In this document: piece after piece, positions 1 through 11,414 of the stretch
How the letters are laid out: every line of letters begins with the position of its first letter
Position numbering within the stretch: the first letter of the stretch is position 1
Origin: Chamaelirium japonicum
Taxonomy: Eukaryota > Streptophyta > Magnoliopsida > Liliales > Melanthiaceae
Assembly (NCBI GenBank): GCA_947650365.1
Contig: OX393554.1
Location: 38,156,093 to 38,220,092 of the forward strand
Reading direction: 5' to 3'
Length of the DNA stretch: 64,000 nt
The notes under the pieces: model-generated
The model's input: the letters and a program-made list of their open reading frames with translations, nothing else
The model's database searches: none
What the model was told of the DNA's origin: nothing
Translations under genes and position numbers: made by a program

Positions 1-521
1 CCCCACCACACCGATTCCACTATATTTAATAAAGCAGAGTAAACCGCTCAATTACAAAAAGTTCTCACCTCACCCAAGCTTCCACAAGAATACCACGCGC
101 AATTGACGAACAATGATTTCTCTCTTCTCATGTTCGAGTGCAAACCCTAGTCAATCTCAAGCCTCTAGAACTTCTCTAGGATATTATGTTTTGGTTACAA
201 TACAACATAACTCAAAACGATATATAAAGGAAACCCTAAACTACGTACAATTTAGGGATGTAACACCGATTCATCCGGGTGCCTGATCCTGTGCACTGAC
301 TCTCAGCTCCAGATTTGGTTAGCCCTAGCATGCCTTGTACAGAGCCCAAGCACCCACCTTGCTGCCCTACTCCCGATAATCCCCCTTTGAAATCGACTTC
401 TCCTGGGTGCCACTAGAATTTCGAATTCACCTAGGCACCTGACACCCTTATTGCATAGTTTTCCTTATTTCCTCCCTTTGGCTTTGTAACTCTTCTAAAA
501 CTTAGGATCCATTTCTCAACA
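1..521 (-). repeat. 3' LTR of degenerate Copia element (cut by window edge)
   Basis: This stretch aligns over most of its length with 3330-3830: shared blocks include the TCCACAAGAATACCACGCGC segment, the TATATAAAGGAAACCCTAAA segment and a late AATTGCATAGTTTTC block. On the minus strand the LTR would start TGTTGAGAAATGG at 521, preceded by AAGTGCGAGAT. That is the usual plant Copia polypurine tract/LTR junction. The left end lies outside the window, so no target duplication can be tested. The two LTRs are visibly diverged, so the insertion is old. Confidence 0.75.
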
Positions 522-531
522 ATCTCGCACT

Positions 532-533
<2 letters not shown>

Positions 534-613
<80 letters not shown>
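534..613. repeat. (GA)n microsatellite with G-run
   Basis: About 70 bp of almost pure GA dinucleotide, with one AAAG interruption near 578, followed by nine or more G residues. It sits between the LTR junction and the RNase H remnant of the Copia element, so it probably expanded after insertion. Confidence 0.95.
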
Positions 614-639
614 AACCTTTTCTTGAATGCTCCGTTTGC

Positions 640-3200
640 TCTGCTCCTCTCTAGTTAGTAGTAATCGATATAGTCCTCAAACCTTCAATCTTGAAGTCTA
701 ATAGAACCTAAACATGCTTTCTACTTTTCCACCGTGACGACCTTCGTCAGCATATCCGTAGGATTTTCACTCATGTGGATCTTCTCCAAATTCAGAACAT
801 TCTCCTTCGGCTTCTTCCGTATGAAGTGGAACTATACATCGATATTCTCTGTCCTCGCATGAAATATCGGATTCTTTACAAGATGGATATCACTCTGACT
901 GTCGCTGTATAACACACAATCCTCATGCTCTTTCCCTAGCTCCTTCATAAGACTCTTAATCCATATCAACTCCTTGATAGTCTATCTCAACCACATACTT
1001 AGCTTATGTCGTTGACAATGAAACGATGTCCTGCAACCTCGAAATCCAACCGATGGCACTGCTACTTAATGTGAACACTTAATTGGTAGTGCTTCGCCTG
1101 TCATCCAAGTCACATACGAAATCGGAATTAACATAGCCATGCAACTTGATCTCGGATCCACCATAGCACATTGCCAGGTCCTTAGTACCCTTCAAGTACC
1201 TAATTATCCACTTAATTACCACCCAATGATCCTGTCCAGGGTTGTTCATAAATCTACTCACAACTCTCATTGCTTGAGCAATGTCGGTCCTTGTACAAAC
1301 CATACTAGCCTGCTTGGTTTGATATAACCATAATAGCCTGCTTGGTTTGTCTCATGTGATGTGTATCTCAATGATCTATTTTGCACCGATATGATTTGTC
1401 GATTTCTAGTTTCTTGCGCTCCACGGAATCCTCATGAACATATGACATGCAAGAAAACACCCCCAAGTGTGCCAAATCAACCAGCCTCTCTCATTGTCCA
1501 TGATTCTTCTGGTAGCCCTGCAAGCTCCAGTGCGACTTATGGCCCTCTGTTAATAAGATATGTTGTTGTGTTCATCGCATCGGCCCAAAATTGCTTTAGT
1601 AATTTAGTATGCAACCTCATATGTCTAGCACTCTCACAACTGATTTTGTTCATTTGTTCTGTACTTTTATTCTGCTGGGGGTTTGGGGAATCATCTTTTG
1701 ATGCTTTATCATATGCTCATCACAATAGCTCTCGAAATAACTACAACAATACTCTCTGTTGTTGTTTGACTATAAGCATGTGAACTTCAAGCCCGCCTCG
1801 TTCTCCACCAATACCTTTCTTTTCTTGAACTTGACGGAGACATCCAACTTTTACTTTAAGAAGTAGACCCACACTTTCTTAGTGACATCGTCAATTACTG
1901 TGACATAATATTGTGATCCAGCAAGAGAGGGTACTTGGGCTGGTCCCCACATGTCCATGTGGACCAACTCAAGCTTAACCAATTTTGGACGTCGCCTGAG
2001 CTTATTAAAACTGATTCTATGTTTCTTTCCGAAGAGACAATCATCCTAGAATTCCAACTCCAAATGCTTCATTACCTGCAAATGCTTTGCAGCTTGACTC
2101 GATGAAACAACCACAATGGAATTTATCGTGCCTTTAGTGACGTACAATGTTCCGTCCTTCCTGTTGTGTGCAAATATCATAGCACCCCAAGATACCTGCC
2201 AGGTGTTGCCTTCGAAAGTGGTTATATATTCCGAATCTACTAATTAATCAATAGAGATAAGATTCTGCTTTAGTTAAGGGACATGTCTGAAATCTTTCAA
2301 CTACAGACAACTTTACAACCACATCACCCTTACCGGATATGATACATGGCTTGTTGTCGCCCAGATATACTTTATCAAAGTTTCCTCGTACATAGCCCTG
2401 CAGGATCTTCTTCTAGCAGGTAGCATAGAACGACGCTCCCGAGTGTATCACCCAAGACTTGTAATTAATGGGTAAAGAAAGAATTAGGGCATCTGAAGAG
2501 TCACCACCATAGTGAGATTCTTACTCTTTCCCCCTTTCCTAACTAGAGTCTTTCTTGGATTGTCGAGCAAATTTACAATCCCTTTTGTAATTTCTCTTCT
2601 TGTCGCAAACCCAGCACTTGCCAATGACCTTGCCATATTCACTCTTAGAATTGCTTTTGGACTTTGATTTACTAAAGGATCTGTACATCCCCTTTCTTCG
2701 CCGATCTTCCTCGATCAATACGCTTCTCGAAGACTCGGTGGAGGCACCCGAGGATTTCCTTCGAACTTCCTCGCTAACAAGCACGCTAACCACCTCATCG
2801 AACCTCAATTTTTCTGTGTGCGAGGAATTGCTCACTATCATTACCAAACCCTCCCAACTCTCCAGCAATCTCGAGAGAATTAACAACGTCTTGATCTCAT
2901 CATCGATACTAATTTTCACTGATTCCATTGTGCGATAATGGTGTTGAACTCATTGAGATGTTGTGCTATGTTCTCCCTTTCTTCGTCAACTTCATATTGA
3001 ATAATCTCCTCATGAGAAACACTTTGTTTGAGGCGGAGGGTTTCTAGCTCGTAGACTTTCGACATAGATGTCATCAAATCTTCTGTCTTCCTTTCAATCT
3101 TGATTTTGAACACAACCTAAGATAGTGAGAACCGAATTGCGCTGAGTTTCTTCTTGTCAAGGACTTTTCAGTCGTCATTGGTCATGTTTTCTGGCTTCTT
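640..3200 (-). pseudogene. Degenerate Copia gag-pol (gag, protease, integrase, RNase H; most RT deleted)
   Basis: Read on the minus strand from 3113 leftward. 2539-3113 encodes a Copia gag with a K/R/S-rich tail and a decayed zinc knuckle, CWVCDKKRNYKRDC. The protease region near 2428-2461 reads WVIHSGAS, with the catalytic Asp of DSGAS replaced by His. GAG-pre-integrase and the integrase core follow, with LVHMDMWGPAQVPSLAGS near 1920-1975. The integrase tail lies near 1480-1640 (FWADAMNT-type and NRGP-type motifs, broken by stops). The chain then jumps to the end of RT and RNase H at 1079-1303 (RYLKGTKDLAM, VNSDFVCDLDDRRSTT). Almost all of RT, including the YVDD box, is missing between about 1330 and 1450. 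Stops and frameshifts throughout show it is dead. The order and motifs fit the Tork/Tnt1-like Copia group. Confidence 0.85.
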
Positions 3201-3230
3201 TGGTCACCTAAAAAACTAAGCACCAAAATC

Positions 3231-3830
3231 TGAAATCCCTTTGAACGTGAGTATGAGAGCAAGCAAAACAAACCAAGCAAGAAGAAAGATAAACACATGA
3301 TTTATAGAGGTTCGTCAAGATGCCTATGTCCTCCATCCACCATATTGATTCCACTATCTTCAATAAAGCAGAGAAAACAACTCAATTATAAGAAAGTCAC
3401 ACCTCACCCGAGCTTCCACAAGAATACCACGCGCAATTGACGAATAAGGATTTCTCCCTCCTCACATTTAATTCGGAAGCAAAACCTAGTCAATCTCTAG
3501 CCTACAGAGCCTCTCTAAGATTCTAGGTTTTGGTTACGGTACAAAAGAACTCAAAACGATATATAAAGGAAACCCTAAACCTGCATGCATTTAATTCAAG
3601 GATGCAGCCCCGATTTGCTCAGGCGTCAAATAAGTTTGCTCGGTCACCCGATCCTGTAGACTGGCTCTCGGCTCTAGGTTTGATTCGCCTGGGCTGTACA
3701 GTGCCCGTCGACCTTGCTACCTGACTCCCAGTAACTCCCCCTTTGATATCGACTTCGCCCGAGTGTCACTGGGATTTTACCGAGTCATCCGTCAAACTAA
3801 TTGCATAGTTTTCTTTTTTCTCGTCACTAT
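3231..3830 (-). repeat. 5' LTR of the same Copia element
   Basis: This is the second copy of the sequence at 1-521, in the same orientation. The inner end is probably at 3231 (minus strand ...TTCA), followed on the minus strand by a poor primer-binding-site match (TTTTGGTGCTTAG) near 3215-3229. The outer end lacks the last 50 bp or so seen in the left copy (no TGTTGAGAAATGG), so the LTR is truncated near 3830. The boundaries are inferred. Confidence 0.65.
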
Positions 3831-4267
3831 GTATGTGCCAGTCTGAGAAAAAACTGAACCAAACCAAATTTAGTCCGGATCGGGTCGGGTCGGGTTTATG
3901 TAGAGATCCGGTTGGGTCGGATTCCAAACATGCAGCATATTCCCCTACGCAACCTTGACTTGGGTTTTGACTTAGGGTTTAACTAAAACCCTAGTCAACC
4001 GACCTCCTCACTGGCTTAGGGTTTCAACTGAGCTCGTGGGATCGTGGTGGTGGGTGGTGTCTCGCTGGGGCGGTGAGGAAGGGGTCCCGCTCAGTCGGGA
4101 AAAGCCAAAACCCTCTTCACGAGGGCACAGCACTATCGGTCGGTAGTAAAAAAAGACAATAGCTGCACGCTTCCTTTTTGGTGTTTAGTGGTGAAGCACT
4201 TCCGTAAAGCAAACCTAACCCAACCCTACCTTTCTGTGCTCTAGTGGGCTGACAGTTCTTGGTGGTG

Positions 4268-4271
<4 letters not shown>

Positions 4272-4343
<72 letters not shown>
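4272..4343. repeat. (CT)n microsatellite
   Basis: An uninterrupted CT dinucleotide run of about 72 bp. A second run of about 37 bp lies at 4396-4432. Both are followed by a similar short flank (CATGCTT.AACTCC.TACATATGTC), so the microsatellite with its flank was duplicated in tandem. Confidence 0.95.
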
Positions 4344-4347
<4 letters not shown>

Positions 4348-4392
4348 ACATGCTTAAACTCCTACATATGTCAAATTTGAAACCCCCCTCCC

Positions 4393-4395
<3 letters not shown>

Positions 4396-4432
<37 letters not shown>
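4396..4432. repeat. (CT)n microsatellite, second copy
   Basis: A CT run that shares its downstream flank with the preceding tract at 4272-4343. Confidence 0.95.
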
Positions 4433-4434
<2 letters not shown>

Positions 4435-4904
4435 CATGCTTTAACTCCCTACATATGTCTAGGGGTTTTGGACACTACCCGAAACTAGACACGACACGAA
4501 CCCGGCCTGACCCGACCATTGCCACCCCTACTGGGAGGGTATGTTTCCTTTTGGTCTTTAGACTCTTGTCTATGAAGACTTGCAGATCATGATGTCGTGA
4601 CCCACGTCCAATGTACCAAAAAAAAAAAACTTAGCGTCTCTCATGTCCCATGCTCATATGTCGTCTCTCTAATCATTTTATGAAAAATTGTTTCAAAAGC
4701 CACCTTGGTTCTTAAATCTTTTGGGTGTGCATGCATCCCTTTTCTACATGTCGTGTCTTCCTCTCACGCCATGTTGTCATGAAAAACGATGCCCTTTCGC
4801 GGAATCGGTAAGGCCATAGGAATCCGAAACCGCGAAAGAAAGACACTTCTCGATCCGATCCGATCCGACCCGATCCGACTTGGATCCATTATGCACTTAA
4901 CCAC

Positions 4905-6010
4905 ATTGCCTCACCAGCCACCAGCTTCATCCCAACCAGATCCAACTCATCCTCTTACCACCTCCTCCCCCGACCCTTCTACTACTCTTTTCCCATACAA
5001 CCACAACAGCAGAGCCTCACACGCCACCACCTGTTCCTATTGATGAGCCTACATAGGGCTCTCAGTGGGTTCGGGCCAGCCTGAGGCCCATCAGGCAGGG
5101 CTCTATTTGGGCTGAGTTAACTTGGGCTTTGGGCCAGGCTGGGGTCGAACATTCATGCCCGAATGTCTTGTGGGCCAGGTTTGGGCAACCCCTAAACAGG
5201 CCCAAAGACAGATTTATTTTTATTTATTTTATTTTTCATAAGCAATGAATATAGAGTTTATGTGCATAAATTTACATTCCTTAGGCTTTGAGATAATTAC
5301 TTCACATATATCCTTTCAATAGCTATCATAAGAAAGCTATTTTCTCCGTTTTGTTATGTGAAAAAAAAAAAAAAAAAAGAAAAGAAGAAGAAGAAGAAGA
5401 AGAAGATTTACGCATAGACATGTTAGGAATGTGAGTTTAATTTGGGTCGGGTTTGGGCTTGGGCTTCATAACTCACCTTTGGGCTGGGATTCGGGCCAGG
5501 CCAAAAATATTTAATTAGGGCCTGAGCCGGTTTTGGGCACACACTCATGAGTTTGTCCTGGGCTTGGGCTTGAGATGGACGACCTGAACCCAGCCCATTT
5601 ACAACCCTAAGCCTACATCATATACTCCGGCGGTCAAACTAGCACATCGGAGGGAGGTAGTGGATTTGGATGCTTTTCGAAAGTAGGGTTGTGATTGGAT
5701 CTACAAGGTCAAGCAACGGTCTAATGGCTCCATCGAATGGTTCAAGACACATCTTGTAGCCAAGGGATTTCACCACCAACAAGGGGTTGATTACACATAC
5801 AATTTTAGTCTAGTCGTCACGCATGCTACAATCCGCCTAGTTCTCACTATCGCCCGTTCAGAATTGTTGGCCAATCCTAGCCGACCCACCTTGGTTTTAC
5901 TGCTTCATCGACAGAGACCTCCCTGTTTATCTACAATTTTAACGGGTCTGTGCTATTCATTTTAATTTATGTTGATGATATTATCGTCACAGGGAATCGA
6001 GAATCAGATA
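4905..6010 (+). pseudogene. Copia reverse-transcriptase fragment, split by a MITE
   Basis: 4905-5045 encodes a Pro/Ser/Thr-rich linker typical of the region between Copia integrase and RT. After the MITE at 5054-5609 the coding remnant resumes: DLDAFRK, WIYKVKQRSNGSIEWFKTHL, VAKGFHQQQGVDYTYNFS and TIRLVL are Copia RT block motifs (normally YKARLVAKGF and FSPVV). After a deletion near 5860-5930 the catalytic box appears as LIYVDDIIVTGN at about 5955-6000. Stops and the deletion make it non-functional. I see neither LTR. Confidence 0.8.
5054..5609. mobile_element. hAT-like MITE, GGGCTTGGGCC-word type
   Basis: A 556-bp element flanked by a perfect 8-bp duplication AGCCTACA (5046-5053 and 5610-5617). 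Its ends are TAGGGCTCTCAGTGGG and, in reverse complement, TAGGGTTGTAAATGGG. Both subterminal zones are packed with GGGCTTGGGCC/GGGCCAGG words, and the centre is A/T-rich with a poly-A/(GAA)n tract at 5361-5406. It has no coding capacity. An 8-bp duplication with TA/CAGGG ends fits the hAT superfamily. It sits inside Copia coding sequence. Confidence 0.85.
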
Positions 6011-8040
6011 TGTGATCCATATTTGGTCAATCTTAAATCTCACAAAAAAAAAAAAAAAAGCGCCAAGTTTTATTTTATTTTATTTTAGAGAGCTTTTATT
6101 TTTTTCCTGTTGTTGAGAGGAAAACTTTTGGCTTTAAGAGTATGCTTGGCTATGCAGTAACCTTAAGTAAAATGTGCTTAAGATAGTATAGCTTTTGATC
6201 CTTCGAAGAGGCCGGGTTCGGCTCCTCTCCATTTGTCAGCCCCCCTCAATTTCTCATTAATATGTGTGATGTGTCGTATGATCAGCCACGATGAATGGCC
6301 GGGTGGGAGCGCTTTTCCGATTCCGTCCGACACTCCTCTTTTCCGATTCCGTCCGACACTCCTCCGCTTTCGATCGCGGTGCGGCATCATTCCGGAGCCG
6401 TCCCCATCGGCATCTTCCCGACCCCCACGAAAGATCAATGAGAGGTTTGGGCATCGTCAATCTTCCAGACTTTAACCAGGCCATACTGAGGAAATGGTGA
6501 TACCGCCTCCAAACAGACCAAGGAGGTAGTTGGTGCCATGGTTTTAAATATCACTGATAAATAACTACAATTCCCTTCTTACAGAAAATCAGTGGCTTGT
6601 TCGCCCATTTATCGCCATCATGCGATGAAATGGTCAGCTCCATATAAAAGCTGCGCAACAATGGGGATAAGTCGCTAATGGGGCCCAGTTGTCCCCCATT
6701 GTCAACGAAATCACTTGGAGAGCCCATTTTTTAATTACTCTGAAGGTTTCTTTCCCTTTTTTGAGATTTGTGTTTCTAAACCAACTCTAAGCTATCAGAA
6801 ACACACGCTTGGCGGATTCGGGGCCATTCTTCGCGGCGCGGGTTTGTCATGTGATGAGTTTGCAGCAGTATTGACTCTACCGTGAGCAGAGATGCAGAAG
6901 AGTGCTTTGAGCCGGCACACCGCTCCTTTTGAATGTAGTTGTTCTACTTTCAGAGTGTTTATTATATTTTATGAGTGATGAGTTATATATTTGCACCATC
7001 TGAGACTTATGAGTAATGAGATTGAGTTATGTTTTGATCCTTAAGTTCTTAGCATAACAGCAATGGCTTCATGAACCAGTGAACACTTGCTTTCAGGATA
7101 AAGGATAACAATACCCTAGAGATGAATACAAGATCAACCCCTGACTCTGTGCTACTACAGTGAATCAGCATGTTGTGTGGTCACGAAGATGACACGCTTG
7201 AATGAGACCATAGGGCTTCAGAGATTTCCTTGTCGGGTGACGATGCATTAAATTGCTAGAGAACGAAGGTTTACGTGGAATATTGCAGGAACAAATTGCA
7301 GATCAAATGTTTAGTTGCATATTGAACTTATCGTTGCTGATTGTCGATAGGTTGATGATGCACTGATAATTCTCAAGCATGATTCGATGTTCGTCTGAAC
7401 CTGAATCGGTTCGGATTTTCACCAGTCCGAATCGAAACACCCCCGAAACTCGAAGCAGTTCGGATAACGAGTCAACTCGAAAAGAAACACCTCCTCAACC
7501 CCAAATACGCCATGGTTCGGATCTGATTCTACCAAATCGACTAGATCGGATCCAAAACAGGTTGAACCAGACCCAATTTGCCTGGATACTGCCTGTGTAG
7601 ACCGAATTAGACCCAAGCCTAAGTCTGAACTAACTAGGATATTTTATGCAAAGATTGCACATGTGATTAGCATCTCAGCCCAAGTGGATTACTTGGACTA
7701 CTGTTGTTTTAGTCTGAAAATAGGAAATGCTGTTAGAAAACATTTTATTTTCCTTGAAGAAACCCAAAACCTAAGAAGACACTACATAGATGAAAGAACC
7801 ACCAAGTTAAAAACCTGTATGGTCCTCAGGTTTGGCAAACTTAACCAGCTATAGTATATAAATTATCTTATTCTTCCTTTCATTTTATTTTCATTTAGAG
7901 AATTGTGTGAACGACTTCTTCTATTTCATTTGTGTATGCGTGATACCTACATGCACCAAATGGTAAAACTATATGGGTTCTACTACCCTCCACAAGGGGT
8001 TACTACAGAATAATTGGATAGTGTGCAGATTTTCGCTCCA
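6011..8040. other. Unassigned non-coding stretch
   Basis: I recognise no gene. 6320-6365 has a 24-bp tandem pair (TTCCGATTCCGTCCGACACT). 7379-7620 is rich in TTCGG/CCGAA words like the interior of the word-type MITEs, but no terminal repeat or target duplication could be found. The remainder has scattered stops on both strands. Confidence 0.5.
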
Positions 8041-8084
8041 AAATTGGAACAATAAAGAAACTTTCGATGGATCGGATCCTGTAA

Positions 8085-8170
8085 AATGTTGTAGGATCTC
8101 AATAGCATCTAGTAAATTGAATGGAAATGATTACCTGAAATGGATCACTAATGTTAGAATGCTTTGATCG
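8085..8170 (+). pseudogene. Possible Copia gag fragment
   Basis: The plus-strand peptide ISIASSKLNGNDYLKWITNV resembles the start of the Copia gag UBN2-type domain (K-L-N-G-x-N-Y-x-x-W). A stop follows after NVRML and the downstream frame is broken. It is too short for firm assignment. Confidence 0.4.
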
Positions 8171-8398
8171 CCGAGAGGGAAAAAACAAATTCTAGGTTTA
8201 TCTCCGTTCAGGAGTGTGACAAACAAATCCTAGTGACAGAAACCTCTACAGGGAGATATGGGAGATCATATGCCCAGAGGAGATTAATGTGGTACCACGA
8301 TAGCGCAGTTTACATCAGATTATAAAGGGTTTTTCTACAGTTTCGTGAATGAAAGATTGTCTGCTCACTCCTGCATCCACTGAAGAATATAACTTTAC

Positions 8399-8582
8399 AT
8401 GCGATGGGCTTCCTAGTCATTGATTAGAGCTTTGTCGTGGAAATTTGATAAATATCCAGAATGTTATGGGATTCCTAGTCATTGATTAGAGATTTTTGCA
8501 AAAATTTGATGAGTTTCCAGAATGTGATGGGATTCCTAGTCATTGATTAGAGGTTGTTGCGAAAATTTGATGAGTATCCAGA
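8399..8582. repeat. Three tandem copies of a 61-62 bp unit
   Basis: Units start at 8399, 8461 and 8522. Each contains TTCCTAGTCATTGATTAGAG, and each ends TTTGATRARTWTCCAGA. Unit length is not a multiple of three, so this is not a protein repeat. Confidence 0.9.
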
Positions 8583-10715
8583 GGAGCAGACGGCAGATTC
8601 CCTGGAAGATTGCTTCACTAGTTGTCGGTCCAGTGATTCAAGATTCACCCTTGGAAGTATAGAGAAAAGTCCCAAAGAAAAACACTGATGTTGAAAGGTA
8701 GAAAGTATTCCGCAGTTAACATTGTACTCCAATTGCTCAAGAGCTTCAAGGTTATCGATCAAGAACCCAGGTCCATCTTTAGACATGGTCACGGGGAGGC
8801 ATAATACTTAATTTCACCAACAACTAATGATAAAACCATTCATAATGAGGCCACTCAACCTTGATCTCCATGAGGAGATCCATGTAATTGAAGTGGTGTT
8901 CGATGTAGTTCGCTAGGGCGTATGGTTCTGATTGGGTCATCACTTTTCTTCTTTATCTGCTCTGATTTTAAATTTAAACCATAGTTTTAGTTTTAGGCTT
9001 TAGAGAGAGATTATAGAAGTTTCAGCTATGTTCTTTTCCTGAGAATTGAACTCCTGGTAAATGGGCTCATTCCCATATTCTTGCCACCAGGTACCTTGGG
9101 ATTTACAAATCTTCCCACGTATGGTTTTGCATATAGATACATGCTTTCACCATGAGGATGGATGAGATACAGTGGGATTCACAACCGTTACGTGTTTGGT
9201 TGAGTGGGCTTTCATTTCCCAGGGAACAAACAAATGTATAAGCCATGTTATGAAAAGAACATGGGAATGGGTTTATTTCCTAGTGATTCCAATTCCCAAG
9301 AAAAGAACACAGCTTAAACAGACTTCCATGGATTTTTGGTATTTTGACTTACATGAAAAAGTTTATTATCTTAATTATGATTGAATTGTTCGTTTTAGGT
9401 ACATGGCATATTGTTTTTGGCTCCTTGATAAGACAGATCTTCTTTAAGCCTTCGAGACACCAAGGCTTATTTAAACCAAGCTGCAATGTGTTGAGGTAGG
9501 ATTCAACATAAATTTTTACTCCCATTGGTCATACTTCTTACGATTAAGACCATTCAGTCAACTCGAGTTAAAGATAAAGAACCGTTTCTTAACGATAAAG
9601 TAAGTTGACCCTTTCTGCAAGAGGTTACAATGTCAAGTTCCTCAAAAGAGATTGTTACAATCTAGCACAGTTGGAACCAAGACTAACCGAGACAAAATGT
9701 TGGTAGTCTTGTTATGCAGGTGCAAATCTAAATTGTAAAAAATTATATCTACCATTCAACTTTAAGATTCAGTATCACTTCTATGAGTATCAAACCGAAA
9801 TGAAAGAAGGTTGTGGGACCTGATAGAAAGAGGCGGAAGGTTGACATTTGGATCCACAATGATAAGAAACTGATCATTAAGATTACAAAAAAAAAAACTT
9901 CCTTTTTAAGTAGCACGTTAGAATGGCACAACTTTTCAAGATATGTTTGACGTTACCCAGAATAGCTGAATACTGGAATGGATATGGAGGTACAAATTTG
10001 AGGATATGTCATCCTTTACGATTTAGAACGGATAGAATTTGGAAGCCCACGCAGTGCATCAATGCGCTACTTGCGAGTATGAGATAAAAGGATGGAGTTA
10101 CAATGATTTGAGTTTGTGTTAGATATTTCTATGATGCTGGCCACCATGCATATGTTGTTTGCAAACACTCCTTGAAAGATAAACCTGATAAGCATAGGCA
10201 TAGCTAGCAAGTATCCAAGTGCTCAACAAGGATTCATAAACGTCATAATGAGGGTGGGTCAGATTATCATAGGTATGGTAACGCTCAAATATTCTAAAAT
10301 AAAACAACTACATCAATTGAAATTCAAGGTAAGATAAAGGGTCAGCGAAAAACTTGTTATGTTGTATGAGTACAAAAATGTTATATAAAAACATCAGATT
10401 GGTATTTTCAGATAGCTCAGACAAAGGAACAAGGATATATAAAATGGATTTTGTTGACAACAACGAAAGAACAAACTTGCTATGTTGGCAAAATTCGATA
10501 AATAACATAATAACTAACATGCAAACAGTAATCACCAAAGTAATCCGAAATCAAGCCAATATAACTCTCAAGCTCCTAACAAACACACTAGTTTAATACA
10601 AACAGCGTGGAACACGATGTAGGAGTACTTTTCGCTATAAGGAATAAATATATCTCACAGAGTACCAAAGGGCACATTATCAACGGCTATATACAAGTCT
10701 ACCAGAAGATGTGGT
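8583..10715. other. Non-coding region downstream of gene 1
   Basis: No recognisable gene or well-bounded element. It is A/T-rich with short spurious frames only. The part next to 10715 is the likely 3' UTR/terminator zone of the minus-strand gene; an ATTAAA on the minus strand near 10590 could act as a poly(A) signal, but this is a weak guess. Confidence 0.5.
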
Positions 10716-11414
10716 TTAAAACTCCTTGTAAAGATTGAGTTCATTACTCAGCTTGCCGCTTCCAAGCATTCGATTAAAGACAACAGTTGTTGCTCCCTGG
10801 CCAGTGAACGAATAATCATGTGAATCTTCTGCAATTTGCAGCGATGAGACGGCCTGTGCTGCTATGAGTCCTACAGAGATCTCTGCTCCTTGACTTGTCT
10901 CCTCGTGATAAGGTGCTTGGATATTCCTTACATGCACTCCATGTGGCAATGCTTGTCCAATCCCCTGATTGTTCCAATTCCAAGCAGACTCATAGGCATC
11001 AGTTGCCCATCCCAGCCCTCCAGCAGAATACTTCCCGAAGCTCTCATGGCCCGTGAAAAGGTCAATATTGCTATAGCGGATCCAACGGTTACATGTTTTG
11101 TCGTTATTCACGATGAAAGGACAGGATTCATCCGTATCTTCACCTATAAGGACGTGCAGAGCGACCGACTCGGCTATTGCAGCACCTTCCTCATCCAACC
11201 TTTGCTGTTCCTCCATCTTCTTCTGCTTCTTCTTCTCCAATTCAGAGCGTATGGCTGCAGATGTTGCCAGCGCCTTCTCTAGGCGCCTCTTTTTCTTCTC
11301 AGCCTGCTTCAGACGATCCAGTTCATCTTTGGCCTGCTTCTTCTTACCCTTCTTCAGGATTTGGACTCCTTGTACACATCCAATTTTATCCATGACTGTT
11401 GATCTCTCGAAAAA
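10716..11414 (-). CDS. Lysine-rich coiled-coil protein of unknown function (main coding exon)
   Basis: This is an uninterrupted 233-codon exon ending in a stop at 10716. Read from the Met at 11393 it gives 225 residues; from a splice acceptor (GGTCAG, exon start 11414) it stays open for seven more codons. The first third is highly charged: KKGKKKQAKDELDRLKQAEK, then repeated KKK/LE heptads, predicted to form one long alpha-helical coiled coil (about 70 residues). It ends in DEEGAAIAESVALHVLIGED. The C-terminal half is mixed, with W and G residues and no motif I know. The charged N-terminal block with the conserved-looking GCVQGVQILKKGKKK start has the look of a plant-conserved uncharacterised family, but I cannot name it. 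Codon use and open length support a real gene; nucleic-acid or protein binding is only a guess. Confidence 0.75.
   Translation of the reverse strand, partial: FFERSTVMDKIGCVQGVQILKKGKKKQAKDELDRLKQAEKKKRRLEKALATSAAIRSELEKKKQKKMEEQQRLDEEGAAIAESVALHVLIGEDTDESCPFIVNNDKTCNRWIRYSNIDLFTGHESFGKYSAGGLGWATDAYESAWNWNNQGIGQALPHGVHVRNIQAPYHEETSQGAEISVGLIAAQAVSSLQIAEDSHDYSFTGQGATTVVFNRMLGSGKLSNELNLYKEF

Larger units (their letters stand above)
3831..4880. other. Non-coding, low-complexity stretch
   Basis: I see no gene here. 3875-3935 carries repeated GGGTCGG words. 4456-4530 matches, in reverse complement, the left end of the hAT-like MITE at 24284, and stops in the same terminal sequence (reverse complement TAGGGGTGGCAAT), so it is a truncated relative. 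Two CT microsatellites lie between. 4850-4885 has GATCC/GACCC words. Confidence 0.6.

Noticed and set aside
6175..6240. SINE-like box B (GGGTTCGGCTCC)
   Set aside because: No matching box A or poly-A tail at an appropriate distance.
7379..7620. TTCGG-word region as a MITE
   Set aside because: Word-rich like the others, but no inverted ends or target duplication could be found.
8399..8582. CRISPR-like array
   Set aside because: The units are contiguous tandem copies with no unique spacers, in a plant nuclear context; the same applies to 15632-15754 and 31943-32125.
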